DNA of 64,000 bases from Streptomyces hundungensis (GCF_003627815.1 NZ_CP032698.1:2294001-2358000), one strand, 5' to 3'. Shown: positions 44,737 to 53,203, counted from the first letter of the stretch. Notes: generated by a model from the sequence alone, not told the origin. Numbers and translations are program-made.

Positions 44737-45012
44737 ATGGCCAAAATTTCTAGCGACAAGCTCTACACCTTCGAGGAGACCGACCGCACGTACGCGCCCC
44801 CGTACACCAGAGCCCAGTTCGTGACTCCCAGCACCGTGCGGGTGGGTGACTACGTCTTCCTGGCTGGGGACTTCCGCCGGGTGGACGACATGCGATCACG
44901 AGGTGGCCTAGGCCGGGTTTTGATACTGCGTGGGTACGGCCCCTGGCCCATGCCAGCCGACTGCGAGGTCCACCGCCGGTTCGAGCCCAAGCGCGCGTGG
45001 GGACTTCGATGA
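44737..45012 (+). CDS. Hypothetical protein, cargo
   Basis: 91 residues (MAKISSDKLYTFEETDRTYAPPYTRAQFV...) from the ATG at 44737. No recognised domain; its stop overlaps the next start (ATGA), so the two are translated as a unit. Confidence 0.6.
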   Translation: MAKISSDKLYTFEETDRTYAPPYTRAQFVTPSTVRVGDYVFLAGDFRRVDDMRSRGGLGRVLILRGYGPWPMPADCEVHRRFEPKRAWGLR

Positions 45013-45668
45013 CACTCGCCTCAGCGAAGCCTCGCTTCGAGCAGAACCGGCTCACCGTCCCCTACATCTCTGCTTGGGAGCCAGAGGTGGTGGCCATGCC
45101 CCAACTCACCGCACGGGCGGACCTATACGGCCGCCGTCTGGCGTTCGTAGATGAAGGTCCCCTGGACCGAGATCAACATGGAACGCTCTGGAGACCCCAA
45201 GGCCTCGCCCGCGGACAAGGCAAGGCCATCTTCGAAGCCGTGCACTCGCTACGGCAGCGACGCTGCATGTTCGACCTGCTGTGTCAGGTCTGCGGGGGCA
45301 GCACGCTGGAAGAGGACTTCGACCGGCAGTTGTACGTGATGAACAGTGCCAACGGCGTACCCATTCAAGAGGGCGAGCGCACGATGGCGCCTCCCATCTG
45401 CACCGGATGCGCACCGGAAGCTGTCACGAGTTGCCCCCGTCTCTACAACCGATTCGTTGCCGCCTACGTAGAGCGCTCATACCCGTGGGGCGTCTACGGC
45501 GTGCTGTACGACCCCTTCACGCTGCTGCCCGCGTCCAACCAACCCGTGGAGGTGCCTTACGGCGATGTCCGGCTTCGCTGGATGGTGGCTCACCGCAAGG
45601 TGTCCACCCTGCACCGGGTCACGCCTGCGGACCTGGCCACCCTGACGGCCGCCGTCAACTCCCTCTGA
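45009..45668 (+). CDS. Hypothetical protein with cysteine clusters, cargo
   Basis: 219 residues. CQVCGG and CTGCAPEAVTSCP form a possible zinc site. The pair 44737/45009 resembles a two-gene unit I associate with Streptomyces regulatory loci rather than phage. Followed by a perfect terminator that closes the cargo block. Confidence 0.6.
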   Translation: MTLASAKPRFEQNRLTVPYISAWEPEVVAMPQLTARADLYGRRLAFVDEGPLDRDQHGTLWRPQGLARGQGKAIFEAVHSLRQRRCMFDLLCQVCGGSTLEEDFDRQLYVMNSANGVPIQEGERTMAPPICTGCAPEAVTSCPRLYNRFVAAYVERSYPWGVYGVLYDPFTLLPASNQPVEVPYGDVRLRWMVAHRKVSTLHRVTPADLATLTAAVNSL

Positions 45669-45682
45669 TAGGCCGCCGAACA

Positions 45683-45716
45683 CCAGAAGGCCCCCTCCTT
45701 GGAGGGGGCCTTCTGG
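45683..45716. terminator. Bidirectional terminator between cargo and replication arm
   Basis: CCAGAAGGCCCCCTCC and its perfect 16-bp complement with a 2-nt loop, between convergent genes. Confidence 0.88.
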
Positions 45717-45728
45717 CTGCCAGGATCA

Positions 45729-46157
45729 CTACTTCTTGTTGGCGTCTTCAAACTTCTTCAGGAAGTCGGTGGAGGCGTGCTCCTGGACATGCTTGCCCAG
45801 AGCCTCACCCTTCAGCTTCTTCTCGAACGCGGTGTTGACCCAGCCCGGGATGCGGCCCTGTGCTGAAAGGGGCAGAGACGGCTTGGTAAGGGTCGCGGCC
45901 CAGGCACGTACGTCGGCTGCGTCGGGCCCAGACGACACTGCCCCCCGCTTCCCCACGCTCGGCCTGACGGTGAAGGAGGGGCCGGCCGTCACAGCCGGCC
46001 CGATGCCGTACTCATCCAGAGCATCCTCAAGAGCCTTCTTGCTCTTGTTGTACGCATCTTCCAGCTTGGTAAGGTGCTTCACCTTCTCAAGGTCGTCCAC
46101 CTCACCCTCGTAGGTGTCTCCCTCGACTGTGAGCCGTACAACCTGCACGATTTCCAC
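45729..46157 (-). CDS. Lsr2-like nucleoid protein (phage-encoded)
   Basis: 142 residues from the GTG at 46157 (GGAG upstream). The N-terminal beta segment (VQVVRLTVEGDTYEGEVDDLEKVKHL) and the C-terminal DVRAWAATLTKPSLPLSAQGRIPGWVNTAFEKK match the dimerisation and AT-hook-like DNA-binding domains of Lsr2, where QGRIP stands for RGRIP. Actinophages use such copies to counter or mimic host xenogeneic silencing. First-line family call is fairly secure; the effect is inference. Confidence 0.72.
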   Translation of the reverse strand: MEIVQVVRLTVEGDTYEGEVDDLEKVKHLTKLEDAYNKSKKALEDALDEYGIGPAVTAGPSFTVRPSVGKRGAVSSGPDAADVRAWAATLTKPSLPLSAQGRIPGWVNTAFEKKLKGEALGKHVQEHASTDFLKKFEDANKK

Positions 46158-46193
46158 GAGTGCTCCAAGCTACGGGGCGGGTTGCACCTAACA

Positions 46194-46210
46194 TGTCACA
46201 ACCCAACTGG
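46194..46210 (-). promoter_or_regulatory. Stoperator-like site 3
   Basis: Minus-strand CCAGTTGGGTTGTGACA, two mismatches to consensus, upstream of the Lsr2-like gene. Confidence 0.6.
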
Positions 46211-46222
46211 AGCCCAGACTAC

Positions 46223-46638
46223 CTACCGGAGACGAAGCGCGACAACCCGCCTTCGTTCCAGCCACACGATGCGGTGAATCCCGGCCGACTTGATGAGCTT
46301 CAAACAGTCTTTGCATGCCGATCGAGTGATGTAGATCGTGGATTTTTGGCACGACGCCCAATCTGCGTAAAGGAGCGCATTCGCCTCGGCATGTGTTTCA
46401 AGACAGTCCTCGTATGAGGTGCCGGAGGGGACTTCCGAGAGGCACCGCGGACACTCGCCAGCGCTGCACGACGGGCCTCCTGGATACGATCCGTTGTATC
46501 CCGTAGAAACGATTCGCCGGTCAGCGCCGACCACCACAGCTCCGACACGGCAGCGGCAACAATCGCCTCGTTCAGCGACAGCCACAGCGATTCCGAGGAA
46601 GTAAGTATCCAGTCTGGACGCCCATCAAGATCCTTCAC
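46223..46638 (-). pseudogene. dCMP deaminase, apparent 1-nt frameshift
   Basis: Zinc deaminase making dUMP for ThyX. The main frame has GDCCRCRVGAVVVGADRRIVSTGYNG, the ligand motif ETHAEANALL and SACKDC. The expected N-terminus is split: one frame reads KDLDGRPDW, another continues DTYFLGIAVAVAERGD; a single missing base near 46608-46611 joins them. The main frame alone has only a GTG at 46585, lacking the first helix. Either a recent inactivating deletion or a sequence error. The PCxxC motif also has Ala for Pro. Confidence 0.75.
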
Positions 46639-46819
46639 TTGCCGCGGCCCCACGCTTTTCCTGGTCGTAGTCAGCGGAGTCGATCAGCATCTGGAGCGTG
46701 ACCTCATTGTCCGAGCAGCAGGTGCAGCCGCCTTCAGCGACTGTTTCCCCGGAGGGGTCGTGAATGAGGGCGGTGTATCCGTACTCGTCGCCCTCCACGT
46801 AATAGTCCGCGTAGCTCAT
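46625..46819 (-). CDS. Hypothetical phage protein
   Basis: 64 residues (MSYADYYVEGDEYGYTALIHD...) with a CTCC motif. Start overlaps the upstream gene by ATGA. Confidence 0.6.
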   Translation of the reverse strand: MSYADYYVEGDEYGYTALIHDPSGETVAEGGCTCCSDNEVTLQMLIDSADYDQEKRGAAASEGS

Positions 46820-47052
46820 TCGCCGGCCTCCACAACTTCAGTTCCGGTCGGAATCATGATGATCTGCCACACGTCTGCGGCCATGGCTTCAGCCAAATCC
46901 TTCGGTACGCCCCACTCCTTGGCTTCCTTCACGACTAGGCCGCAAAGCCGGGCGGCCTTGAACGCACTGGAGGCCACGTGCTCCAAAGCCGCATTCTCCA
47001 TCTCCCTGGCGAACTCGCCGATCAACTCCTCGAATCCGTCCTTCTCGCTCAT
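46816..47052 (-). CDS. Hypothetical phage protein
   Basis: 78 residues, acidic and helical (MSEKDGFEELIGEFAREMENAALEHV...). Coupled by ATGA overlaps to the polymerase gene upstream and the next gene downstream. No domain recognised. Confidence 0.6.
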   Translation of the reverse strand: MSEKDGFEELIGEFAREMENAALEHVASSAFKAARLCGLVVKEAKEWGVPKDLAEAMAADVWQIIMIPTGTEVVEAGE

Positions 47053-48872
47053 GCTGCCTCCTTGTGAATTATGTTGCAGAGATCGCAGACCTGGCCATCG
47101 GCCGTATATCCGCAGCCCCAGCTCTTTCCGTAGACCGAAACATCCGTGTCGATGAGTACGCCCTGCATGACTTCCTTCATGATCTGAGCGGCCTTTGTCG
47201 TGGCATTGAGGGCGTGCTCCTCCGGGAACTGGAAGATCACCTCGTCATGCACGGGCAGAAGCATGAATTGCCCGTATCCGGCTTCCAGGAGTCGCAGAAT
47301 GGCCCGGCCAGTCACATCCCGGCTTGCGCTTTGCACGGCATAGTTGAGGGCCGCGTATGGGCGCCGCTTGTCCACGTAGAGGCGTCGGCCCGTGTTCGTG
47401 GTGATGTAGCCCTTCCGGCGCGCTTCTCGCTGAAGGTCCTCGGAGTACTGCTCCACGCCGGGGAAGACCTTGAAGAACCCCTTGATGGCTCGCTCAGCGA
47501 CTTCCCGAGTGACGCCGGCCTGGCTCATCAGGGCGGCCGGCCCGCCTCCGTACACCGTCAGGAAGTTGGTCATCTTCCCTGTTTTGCGGTCTACTTCGGC
47601 GGCGTCCGCGGTGATCTGGTGAAGGTCGGCTTCCTCGCGGAACGCCTTTTTCATTGCCTTGTCTCCCGACAGGGCGGCCAGGACCCGGAGTTCCTGGGCC
47701 TTGTAGTCCACGGCGCAGATGACCATGCCCGGATCGGCTATAAATCCGCGCCGGACCAACGAGTCTCCGGAGGGGAAGGTCTGCGCGGGTATAGCTCCGG
47801 AGATCGACATCCGAGCCGTCCTGGCGCCCATCGAGCGGATATCGGCGTGCAGCCGGTGTGCCCCGTCTCGGTTGGCTAGGGCGTTGTCGAACCAAGTGGC
47901 CTTGGCTTTGGCAGCCTTCTTGCCCCGGTAGATGGCTTCGCACAGCGGGTCATCTATGTGGGCCTTCAGTAGATGGTCGTCCACCTTGGGCTGACCTGTC
48001 GGAGTCGTCTCGGTGGGGATGACGCCTCGGCTGATGACTGCCGCCCCAACCTGCCGGGGGCTGTTGATGTTCTCCAGTCCGAGCTTCGCCGCGATGTCCT
48101 TGTAGTGGTGCTCCGTGGAGGCCAGCTCGGCTGCCCGGTCCTCGATGTATGGCACGTCGGCCTTGATGCCGCGACGCACCATGTAGGCGCAGGCGGCTGC
48201 CAGCTCGTGTTCGTAGCGCACGAGCTTGCGGGCCGTGGTCGGAATCTGGGGCTTGAGGAGCTTCACCAGGCGGAAGGCGAGGATCGGGTCCATACCGGCG
48301 TAGAGGTTGAACCCCTCATGCTCCAGCGGGATCACCGGCCATATGTCCGCCTTCTTGATGCCCAGCTCCTTGGCGATGACGGTCATGCTCGCCTTCACCT
48401 CATCGGCCACCGTCGCGGAGACGTAGTGGCGGGTGAGTTCTTCGAGCGAGTGGCCTACGCCACCGTCTTTCCGACCTCGACTGTCTACGAGGTGGGCGGT
48501 GATGCGGGAGTCCACGAGGCGAGGGAAGACAGACTCGGCCGGCACCCCCCAGACTCGATCCATGCAGAGGATGTCGTAGGTGCCGTTCTGCATGGCCAGC
48601 TTCTCGATCCAGCCAACGGCCTTGATGGCGTCTTCCTGGAAGAGGCCACCCCTCTCGGTGGGGAGGACGTAGCTCTCGTGCGCGTTGCCGAACTGGGCAA
48701 GGCGTATACGGAAACCGTCCTCCCACCAAGAGAGCCCGTCAGTCTCGGTGTCGAAACCCAGGGCTCGGCGGTTGTTGATCACGAAGTGTCGGAATTCTGG
48801 GAGGTCTTCTTCAGTCTCAACTACGTTGATGCGGACTTCGGAGCCGTTAATGGCGTAGTTGATGACCTTCAT
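47049..48872 (-). CDS. DNA polymerase I-type phage polymerase
   Basis: Family A replicative polymerase, 607 residues from the ATG at 48872. The 3'-5' exonuclease domain opens with FDTETDGLSW (Asp41), and polymerase motifs A (DYKAQELRVLAAL), B-like (TVYGGGPAALMSQAG) and C (LPVHDEVIFQFP) are intact. No 5' nuclease domain, as in actinophage Pol I. The stoperator site at 48887 sits 15 bp upstream. Confidence 0.93.
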   Translation of the reverse strand: MKVINYAINGSEVRINVVETEEDLPEFRHFVINNRRALGFDTETDGLSWWEDGFRIRLAQFGNAHESYVLPTERGGLFQEDAIKAVGWIEKLAMQNGTYDILCMDRVWGVPAESVFPRLVDSRITAHLVDSRGRKDGGVGHSLEELTRHYVSATVADEVKASMTVIAKELGIKKADIWPVIPLEHEGFNLYAGMDPILAFRLVKLLKPQIPTTARKLVRYEHELAAACAYMVRRGIKADVPYIEDRAAELASTEHHYKDIAAKLGLENINSPRQVGAAVISRGVIPTETTPTGQPKVDDHLLKAHIDDPLCEAIYRGKKAAKAKATWFDNALANRDGAHRLHADIRSMGARTARMSISGAIPAQTFPSGDSLVRRGFIADPGMVICAVDYKAQELRVLAALSGDKAMKKAFREEADLHQITADAAEVDRKTGKMTNFLTVYGGGPAALMSQAGVTREVAERAIKGFFKVFPGVEQYSEDLQREARRKGYITTNTGRRLYVDKRRPYAALNYAVQSASRDVTGRAILRLLEAGYGQFMLLPVHDEVIFQFPEEHALNATTKAAQIMKEVMQGVLIDTDVSVYGKSWGCGYTADGQVCDLCNIIHKEAA

Positions 48873-48886
48873 TCGATTCCTCCGTA

Positions 48887-48903
48887 TGTCACATCCCAAC
48901 TTG
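48887..48903 (-). promoter_or_regulatory. Stoperator-like site 4
   Basis: Exact minus-strand CAAGTTGGGATGTGACA immediately upstream of the polymerase ribosome site. Confidence 0.75.
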
Positions 48904-48909
48904 ATGGGC

Positions 48910-49137
48910 TCAAAAAGGGGGCTTATCTGCTTGCGACGCCTCACGCTCTGCGGTGAGGGCGTCATACCTGGCTTCCAGTTCCGTGTACTCCTGGACGGCT
49001 ATGTCCAACTCGGCTTCGAGGCCGTCGATGTACGTGTTGAGCCGGTTGTTGACTTTCTGGAAGTGTGCATTGGTTCGGTTTGCCATCTCAACTTCCAGGC
49101 GAAGCAGTCGGATTTGGTTCGCCTTCTTCCCAAGCAT
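48910..49137 (-). CDS. Small coiled-coil phage protein
   Basis: 75 residues (MLGKKANQIRLLRLEVEMANRTNAHF...), heptad-like throughout; start shares a base with the upstream stop (TGATG). Function unknown. Confidence 0.6.
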   Translation of the reverse strand: MLGKKANQIRLLRLEVEMANRTNAHFQKVNNRLNTYIDGLEAELDIAVQEYTELEARYDALTAEREASQADKPPF

Positions 49138-49262
49138 CAGTAAGTCCCTTCCAGGATCGAGGGGAACTCAGGCTCGGAAGGTTCAGGTCCGATGCGTCGC
49201 TCGACGGTCATGTTGCAGTGGTCGTAGACCCAGAGGGGGATTTCGTCCCAGCTATCGAACAC
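49137..49262 (-). CDS. Very small phage protein (41 residues)
   Basis: GTG at 49262 inside the end of the upstream gene; begins VFDSWDEIPLWVYDHC and ends FPSILEGTY. The TGATG junction with the downstream gene and continuous coding without a gap support it as real. Confidence 0.55.
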   Translation of the reverse strand: MFDSWDEIPLWVYDHCNMTVERRIGPEPSEPEFPSILEGTY

Positions 49263-49695
49263 CGGCCGCCCCCAGAGCCGCAGTGACCTCGTTCAGCCGC
49301 TCCTCGGCGCCCAAGCCCTCTTCCCAAGCCATCTCGCGAGCGGCGTCAGCCTTGATGCGCTCCAAGTGGCCCTTCCGGTCAGCGAGGTGCTTCACCAGGC
49401 GCACGTACCGGTGACCGCTTCCAGTGCCCTCGGCATCGCGCTTGAGCTTGGCTACCTCTTCACCGAGCTGGCGCGCGGAGTTGCGTGCGTCTTCGTAACG
49501 CTTGAGCCAGTACCGCTTGGCGTCTTCGACCTCGCGGGCCTTGCGGGTCACCTCGGCAAGGTCCTTGCGAAGCGACTCGATGAGCGCCTTGTTCTCCTCC
49601 TTGACCTCGATCGTGACCTTGCTGAGCGGCACGTTCTTGAGATCGATCTCCGAGTTGCCGGCCTCGTAGGCATTCGAGGTCCACATGTAGGTCAT
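49252..49695 (-). CDS. Coiled-coil phage protein
   Basis: 147 residues. A beta-like N-terminus (MTYMWTSNAYEAGNSEIDLKN) leads into a long charged coiled coil (KEENKALIESLRKDLAEVTRKA ...). Start overlaps the upstream stop by ATGA. Function unknown. Confidence 0.62.
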   Translation of the reverse strand: MTYMWTSNAYEAGNSEIDLKNVPLSKVTIEVKEENKALIESLRKDLAEVTRKAREVEDAKRYWLKRYEDARNSARQLGEEVAKLKRDAEGTGSGHRYVRLVKHLADRKGHLERIKADAAREMAWEEGLGAEERLNEVTAALGAAGVR

Positions 49696-49829
49696 TCGTT
49701 CACTCCGGGGGTTTCACAGGCCGGGCATGCGGCCTGGAGTTCAGGGGTTGCGTTGCGGGGGTACTGATCCACGAATGCGAAGCCACAGGCGCATTCGTAG
49801 TAGGCCAGCACGTCTACGAGCTCTGCCAT
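49692..49829 (-). CDS. Small zinc-ribbon phage protein (45 residues)
   Basis: ATG at 49829 sharing a base with the thyX stop. Contains YYECACGFAF and AACPACETPG, two CxC/CxxC knuckles of a minimal zinc ribbon. Ends overlapping the next start (ATGA). Confidence 0.6.
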   Translation of the reverse strand: MAELVDVLAYYECACGFAFVDQYPRNATPELQAACPACETPGVNE

Positions 49830-50530
49830 CAGGGGGCAACTCGCCCGTGCTTCACGAACGCCTCGTGCGTGGTCGGCATGAGGCGCTTGAAGTGCTCCTC
49901 CATCTGGTCAGCAACCATCTGGATCTCGACCTGGGGGAATGACTTGTACTTCGCGTCGTCGCTCTTGGTGCGCAGCGAGAGGAAGTGCATCAGCGACCGC
50001 GGATTGCAGGTGACGTAGAAGGTGCTGAAGATGCCGACAGGCAGCACGGAACGGGCAACTTCACGGGCGACGCCTGCGGCCAGCATGTTCTGGTAGGACT
50101 CCCAGGCCGTGGCGTAGGCAGTGCGGGTGGACTCGGAGGCCACGAACCACTGCTCGAACGTGCCTGGCTTGAAGTCGTACTGGCCGGCCTTGCCCACCTG
50201 GACTAGGGGGCGTTCCCCGGCCGGTACGTAGAAGACGGGCTCCAGCTCGCGGTAGCGGCCGGACTCCTCGTTGTAGGACATTCCGGCGCGGTGCCTCATG
50301 AACTCGCGGACGACGAAGATTGGGGCGGAGATCCGGAACGTGAACGAACCGTGCTCGAAGGGGCTGCCGTGCCGATCACGGAGCAGGAAGCTGATGAGGC
50401 CTTGATCCTTCTCCTCGTCGCGGTCCAGGGCATTGCGGCCGATGGTGCTGACACGAGCGGCCATGCAGATCATCTCGTCAGTGGCGAGCTGCTGCACCAG
50501 CCCCACGTCCATGGTGCTTTTGAACCTCAC
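49829..50530 (-). CDS. thyX: Flavin-dependent thymidylate synthase ThyX
   Basis: Converts dUMP to dTMP with FAD and methylene-tetrahydrofolate. 233 residues; the signature RHRAGMSYNEESGRY is present. Works with the class II reductase and the (broken) dCMP deaminase in phage nucleotide supply. Preceded by 81 bp holding stoperator site 5. Confidence 0.94.
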   Translation of the reverse strand: MRFKSTMDVGLVQQLATDEMICMAARVSTIGRNALDRDEEKDQGLISFLLRDRHGSPFEHGSFTFRISAPIFVVREFMRHRAGMSYNEESGRYRELEPVFYVPAGERPLVQVGKAGQYDFKPGTFEQWFVASESTRTAYATAWESYQNMLAAGVAREVARSVLPVGIFSTFYVTCNPRSLMHFLSLRTKSDDAKYKSFPQVEIQMVADQMEEHFKRLMPTTHEAFVKHGRVAP

Positions 50531-50577
50531 GATGACCTTTCAGGAGTACCGGGGCCGGGCCGGCGACCCGGCCCCGG

Positions 50578-50594
50578 TGTCACATCTCAACTTT
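50578..50594 (-). promoter_or_regulatory. Stoperator-like site 5
   Basis: Minus-strand AAAGTTGAGATGTGACA, two mismatches, between the 50612 gene and thyX. A GGGGCCGGGCC/GGCCCGGCCCC-like hairpin lies just beside it (50550-50576). Confidence 0.65.
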
Positions 50595-50611
50595 GAGAGC
50601 TGGCGAAATTG

Positions 50612-51130
50612 CTAGTTCTTCAGCTCGAACTTGCCGGACTTCTTGTTGAGGAAGGCGGGTGCGCACTTGTCGTCGCCCTTACGCTCGTCGGCGTTGCAGA
50701 AGTACGCCTCCCAGGTGCCCTTGGCGACATGGGTGCGACCGTGCTCGCAGTCGGTGACGCCCTGGTGACCGCCGTCGCCTCCGGAGTTCTGGACCTTGCC
50801 GCCGGAGAAGCTGTTCTTGCCTGCGGGCTTGGCGCCCTTGTCCTTGGCGTTCAGTTCGGTGCTGTACTTCTGGATCTTGGCCATGCGCTTCATGAGGGAG
50901 GCGAGCGCGCTGGCCTCCTCGTCGAGCATGGCGTCCATGTCGGCGACGGTGGCTGCACGGAGGACGAGGAGCGAGGCGTCATAGCCTTCGCCGCCCTTGA
51001 AGCTCAGCGTTACGCCTTCCTGCGTGTGGGTGGTGGGAGTGGTCATGGGCGACTCCTTGGGGGTCTCGGCAGTGGTGGTATCGGTGGTCGGCTCGCCCCA
51101 GGGGGAGCTTCCGAAGGGGTTCTCGCTCAT
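50612..51130 (-). CDS. Conserved phage protein with C-terminal cysteine/histidine motif
   Basis: 172 residues. The Thr/Pro-rich N-terminus is disordered; the middle holds LSFKGGEGYDASLLVLRAATVADMDAMLDEEA; the C-terminal third has CEHGRTHVAKGTWEAYFCNADERKGDDKCAPAFLN, a likely zinc site. Position between the reductase and thyX suggests a replication-associated role such as DNA binding, but I do not recognise the family. Confidence 0.65.
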   Translation of the reverse strand: MSENPFGSSPWGEPTTDTTTAETPKESPMTTPTTHTQEGVTLSFKGGEGYDASLLVLRAATVADMDAMLDEEASALASLMKRMAKIQKYSTELNAKDKGAKPAGKNSFSGGKVQNSGGDGGHQGVTDCEHGRTHVAKGTWEAYFCNADERKGDDKCAPAFLNKKSGKFELKN

Positions 51131-51154
51131 GAATGAATCCTTTCAAATTTGAGT

Positions 51155-51171
51155 GTCACATCTCAACTTGT
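51155..51171 (-). promoter_or_regulatory. Stoperator-like site 6
   Basis: Minus-strand CAAGTTGAGATGTGACA, one mismatch, between the reductase stop and the 50612-51130 gene. Confidence 0.72.
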
Positions 51172-51189
51172 GGTGCTGTGAAGTGGATC

Positions 51190-53193
51190 TCAGATTGGAC
51201 AGGCGCCAGAGGCACAGACCTCGTCATATCCCGTATCCCATACGGCCTCGCCCACAATGGCGACTTCATAGAGATAGCGCTCCTTCGAGATCCGCTCATA
51301 GGGCGTCTGGGGGCGGCTCATCTCCGGGAAAATAGTCGTCCCCTTGAGCGCCGGCATGTACCCGAGCATCACTCGGGCAACGTCATCCGGGCCGTACTTC
51401 TCCGGATCGACAGAGGCCGTGTACGAGACCGCCTGGTCGGCCCACAGCTCCTGGTAGAGCCGCTGCACGGTGAGCATCTGCACGAGGCTCAACTCCCCCG
51501 CGTGCTCGAACACATCGGCCAGCTCGGGGTGCGCGGCCAGAAGCGGGTCCATGGTCGGGATCTCGACCACGGACGTGGTGGCTCCGTAGACACAGGGCTC
51601 CACCTTGTACCCCTTCCCGCGGTACTCCTCCACCTGCGCCTTCTCCGAGGGCTCCAGGTCCGAGAAGCGAATCCGGCGCAGGAAGTAGGCCGCGAAGGGC
51701 GCGTGGATGCCCTCGCCGCTGACGGAGGCCAGCTTGCTCGTGGTACCGGTCGGGGCGATGACTCGCTTCTTGATCGGCACGGGGATACGCAGCTCGTTGG
51801 CGTATTCGGCTGCGGACTGGTCCACGGTCTGGGCCATGAACTTCAGATCCGAGCGAACCCGCGGATTGTAAGGAGCGCTGCTGTACTTGATGCCCTGCTT
51901 GAAGAGGAAGTCGGCAAAGCCCAGATGCCCTACGCCGATCCTGCGGTACTTGCTGATCGCCTCCTGCGACTTCGGGTCGGCCACCTTCGCGAAGGTGGCT
52001 CGGATCAGGTAGCGGGTGGCGTAGCGGTGAGCGTCGTAGAGGCCCTGGCTGTCCGACTCGCCATCCCGTACGAATGCCCCGAGGTTCACGGAGCCCAGGT
52101 TGCAGGGCTCCCAGGGGGTCAGCGTGGCTTCCCCGCACGGGTTGGTGGTGTAGGTACCGTCTACCTCCCCCACACTCGTCAGCGAGCGGTTCCAGAAACC
52201 AGGCTCCCCGTTCTTGAGCGCACCCTCGGCGAGGGCCTGCATGACCTTCACCGCGTGCTCCTGGCCGTCCTCGACGGCCGTGAGGAAGTGGTCGTCCACT
52301 TCCACGCTGATGTTGGTCGTCCACATGGCGAGCTGATCGCCCTTGACCTTCAGGAACTCCCAGATGAGCTGGTCATCCCAGGCCATGATGCTCATGCGTG
52401 CGGAGCGCCGAACTCCCCCTGCCACGACGGCCATTGCGATCTGATGGTCAATGGCCATGGCGTCCATGCCGTTCATCGGCCACCCTGCGGCGTCGGTGAG
52501 GATCTTGCCGACCTCGACCATCATCTTCGCGAACGGCAGCGGCCCCGATGCGGTTCCGCCGAAGTTGCGCAGTGGCGTCCCCTTGCCGCGGACCCTGCTC
52601 ACGTCATAGACGCGGTTCTCGTGCCGGGTGTCTGGGCTGTGGGCTGTGTCGATCAGGTCGCCCAGGGCTCCCGCCCAGCCTTCGCGGGAATCCTCCACGC
52701 TGTAGGCCCCGGCCCACTCGTAGTCGTACTCGGTGCTGATGACGCCGGCCTCGACCAGATCGAGGTAGTCAGGGTGTGCCGGGTCGCAGACGATATGGAC
52801 GTGGACCCGGTTCTCGATCGCGGAGAACCCACTGAAGTACCGGCTGCTGTAGTTGGCGCCGACGCCACCTCCTTCGGCCAGGCGAAGGAGAGTGAAGCGG
52901 AAATGTTCGGCCGGGTCCGCAGGCACCCAGCCGCTCGCCCAGCAGTTGTTCAGCGCAAAGTCGTTGACGCCGCTCGACTTGAGGTGGCGGCCTGCGGGCA
53001 GGAACCGGAAGCTCTGGATCAGATCAATGAGGGCCTGGCGCTCGCCCTCCTCAATGTAGCGCTCCGGTACGAGGGCGAGGTTGCCGTCCACGACTCGCTG
53101 TACGGTCTCGGGCCAGGATTCCATCTCACCGTTGGGCGTCTTGCGAGAGTAGGTGCGCTTGAAGACGGTCTCTGCGGTCTCGGTTGTGAACAA
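51190..53193 (-). CDS. Adenosylcobalamin-dependent (class II) ribonucleoside-triphosphate reductase
   Basis: 667 residues from a TTG at 53193 with GAGGAG 7 nt upstream. Active-site elements include NNCWASG, NPCGEATLTPWEPCNLGSVNLG and the C-terminal CASGACPI redox pair. The monomeric class II architecture matches cluster A-type phage reductases, so deoxynucleotide supply depends on host B12. The host's own NrdR (controlling a class II enzyme) is encoded at the left of the window. Confidence 0.9.
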   Translation of the reverse strand: MFTTETAETVFKRTYSRKTPNGEMESWPETVQRVVDGNLALVPERYIEEGERQALIDLIQSFRFLPAGRHLKSSGVNDFALNNCWASGWVPADPAEHFRFTLLRLAEGGGVGANYSSRYFSGFSAIENRVHVHIVCDPAHPDYLDLVEAGVISTEYDYEWAGAYSVEDSREGWAGALGDLIDTAHSPDTRHENRVYDVSRVRGKGTPLRNFGGTASGPLPFAKMMVEVGKILTDAAGWPMNGMDAMAIDHQIAMAVVAGGVRRSARMSIMAWDDQLIWEFLKVKGDQLAMWTTNISVEVDDHFLTAVEDGQEHAVKVMQALAEGALKNGEPGFWNRSLTSVGEVDGTYTTNPCGEATLTPWEPCNLGSVNLGAFVRDGESDSQGLYDAHRYATRYLIRATFAKVADPKSQEAISKYRRIGVGHLGFADFLFKQGIKYSSAPYNPRVRSDLKFMAQTVDQSAAEYANELRIPVPIKKRVIAPTGTTSKLASVSGEGIHAPFAAYFLRRIRFSDLEPSEKAQVEEYRGKGYKVEPCVYGATTSVVEIPTMDPLLAAHPELADVFEHAGELSLVQMLTVQRLYQELWADQAVSYTASVDPEKYGPDDVARVMLGYMPALKGTTIFPEMSRPQTPYERISKERYLYEVAIVGEAVWDTGYDEVCASGACPI

Positions 53194-53203
53194 GGGCGTC
53201 TCC

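Noticed and set aside
47973..48956. 327-codon plus-strand frame
   Set aside because: Antisense of the DNA polymerase exonuclease domain; no recognisable protein features.
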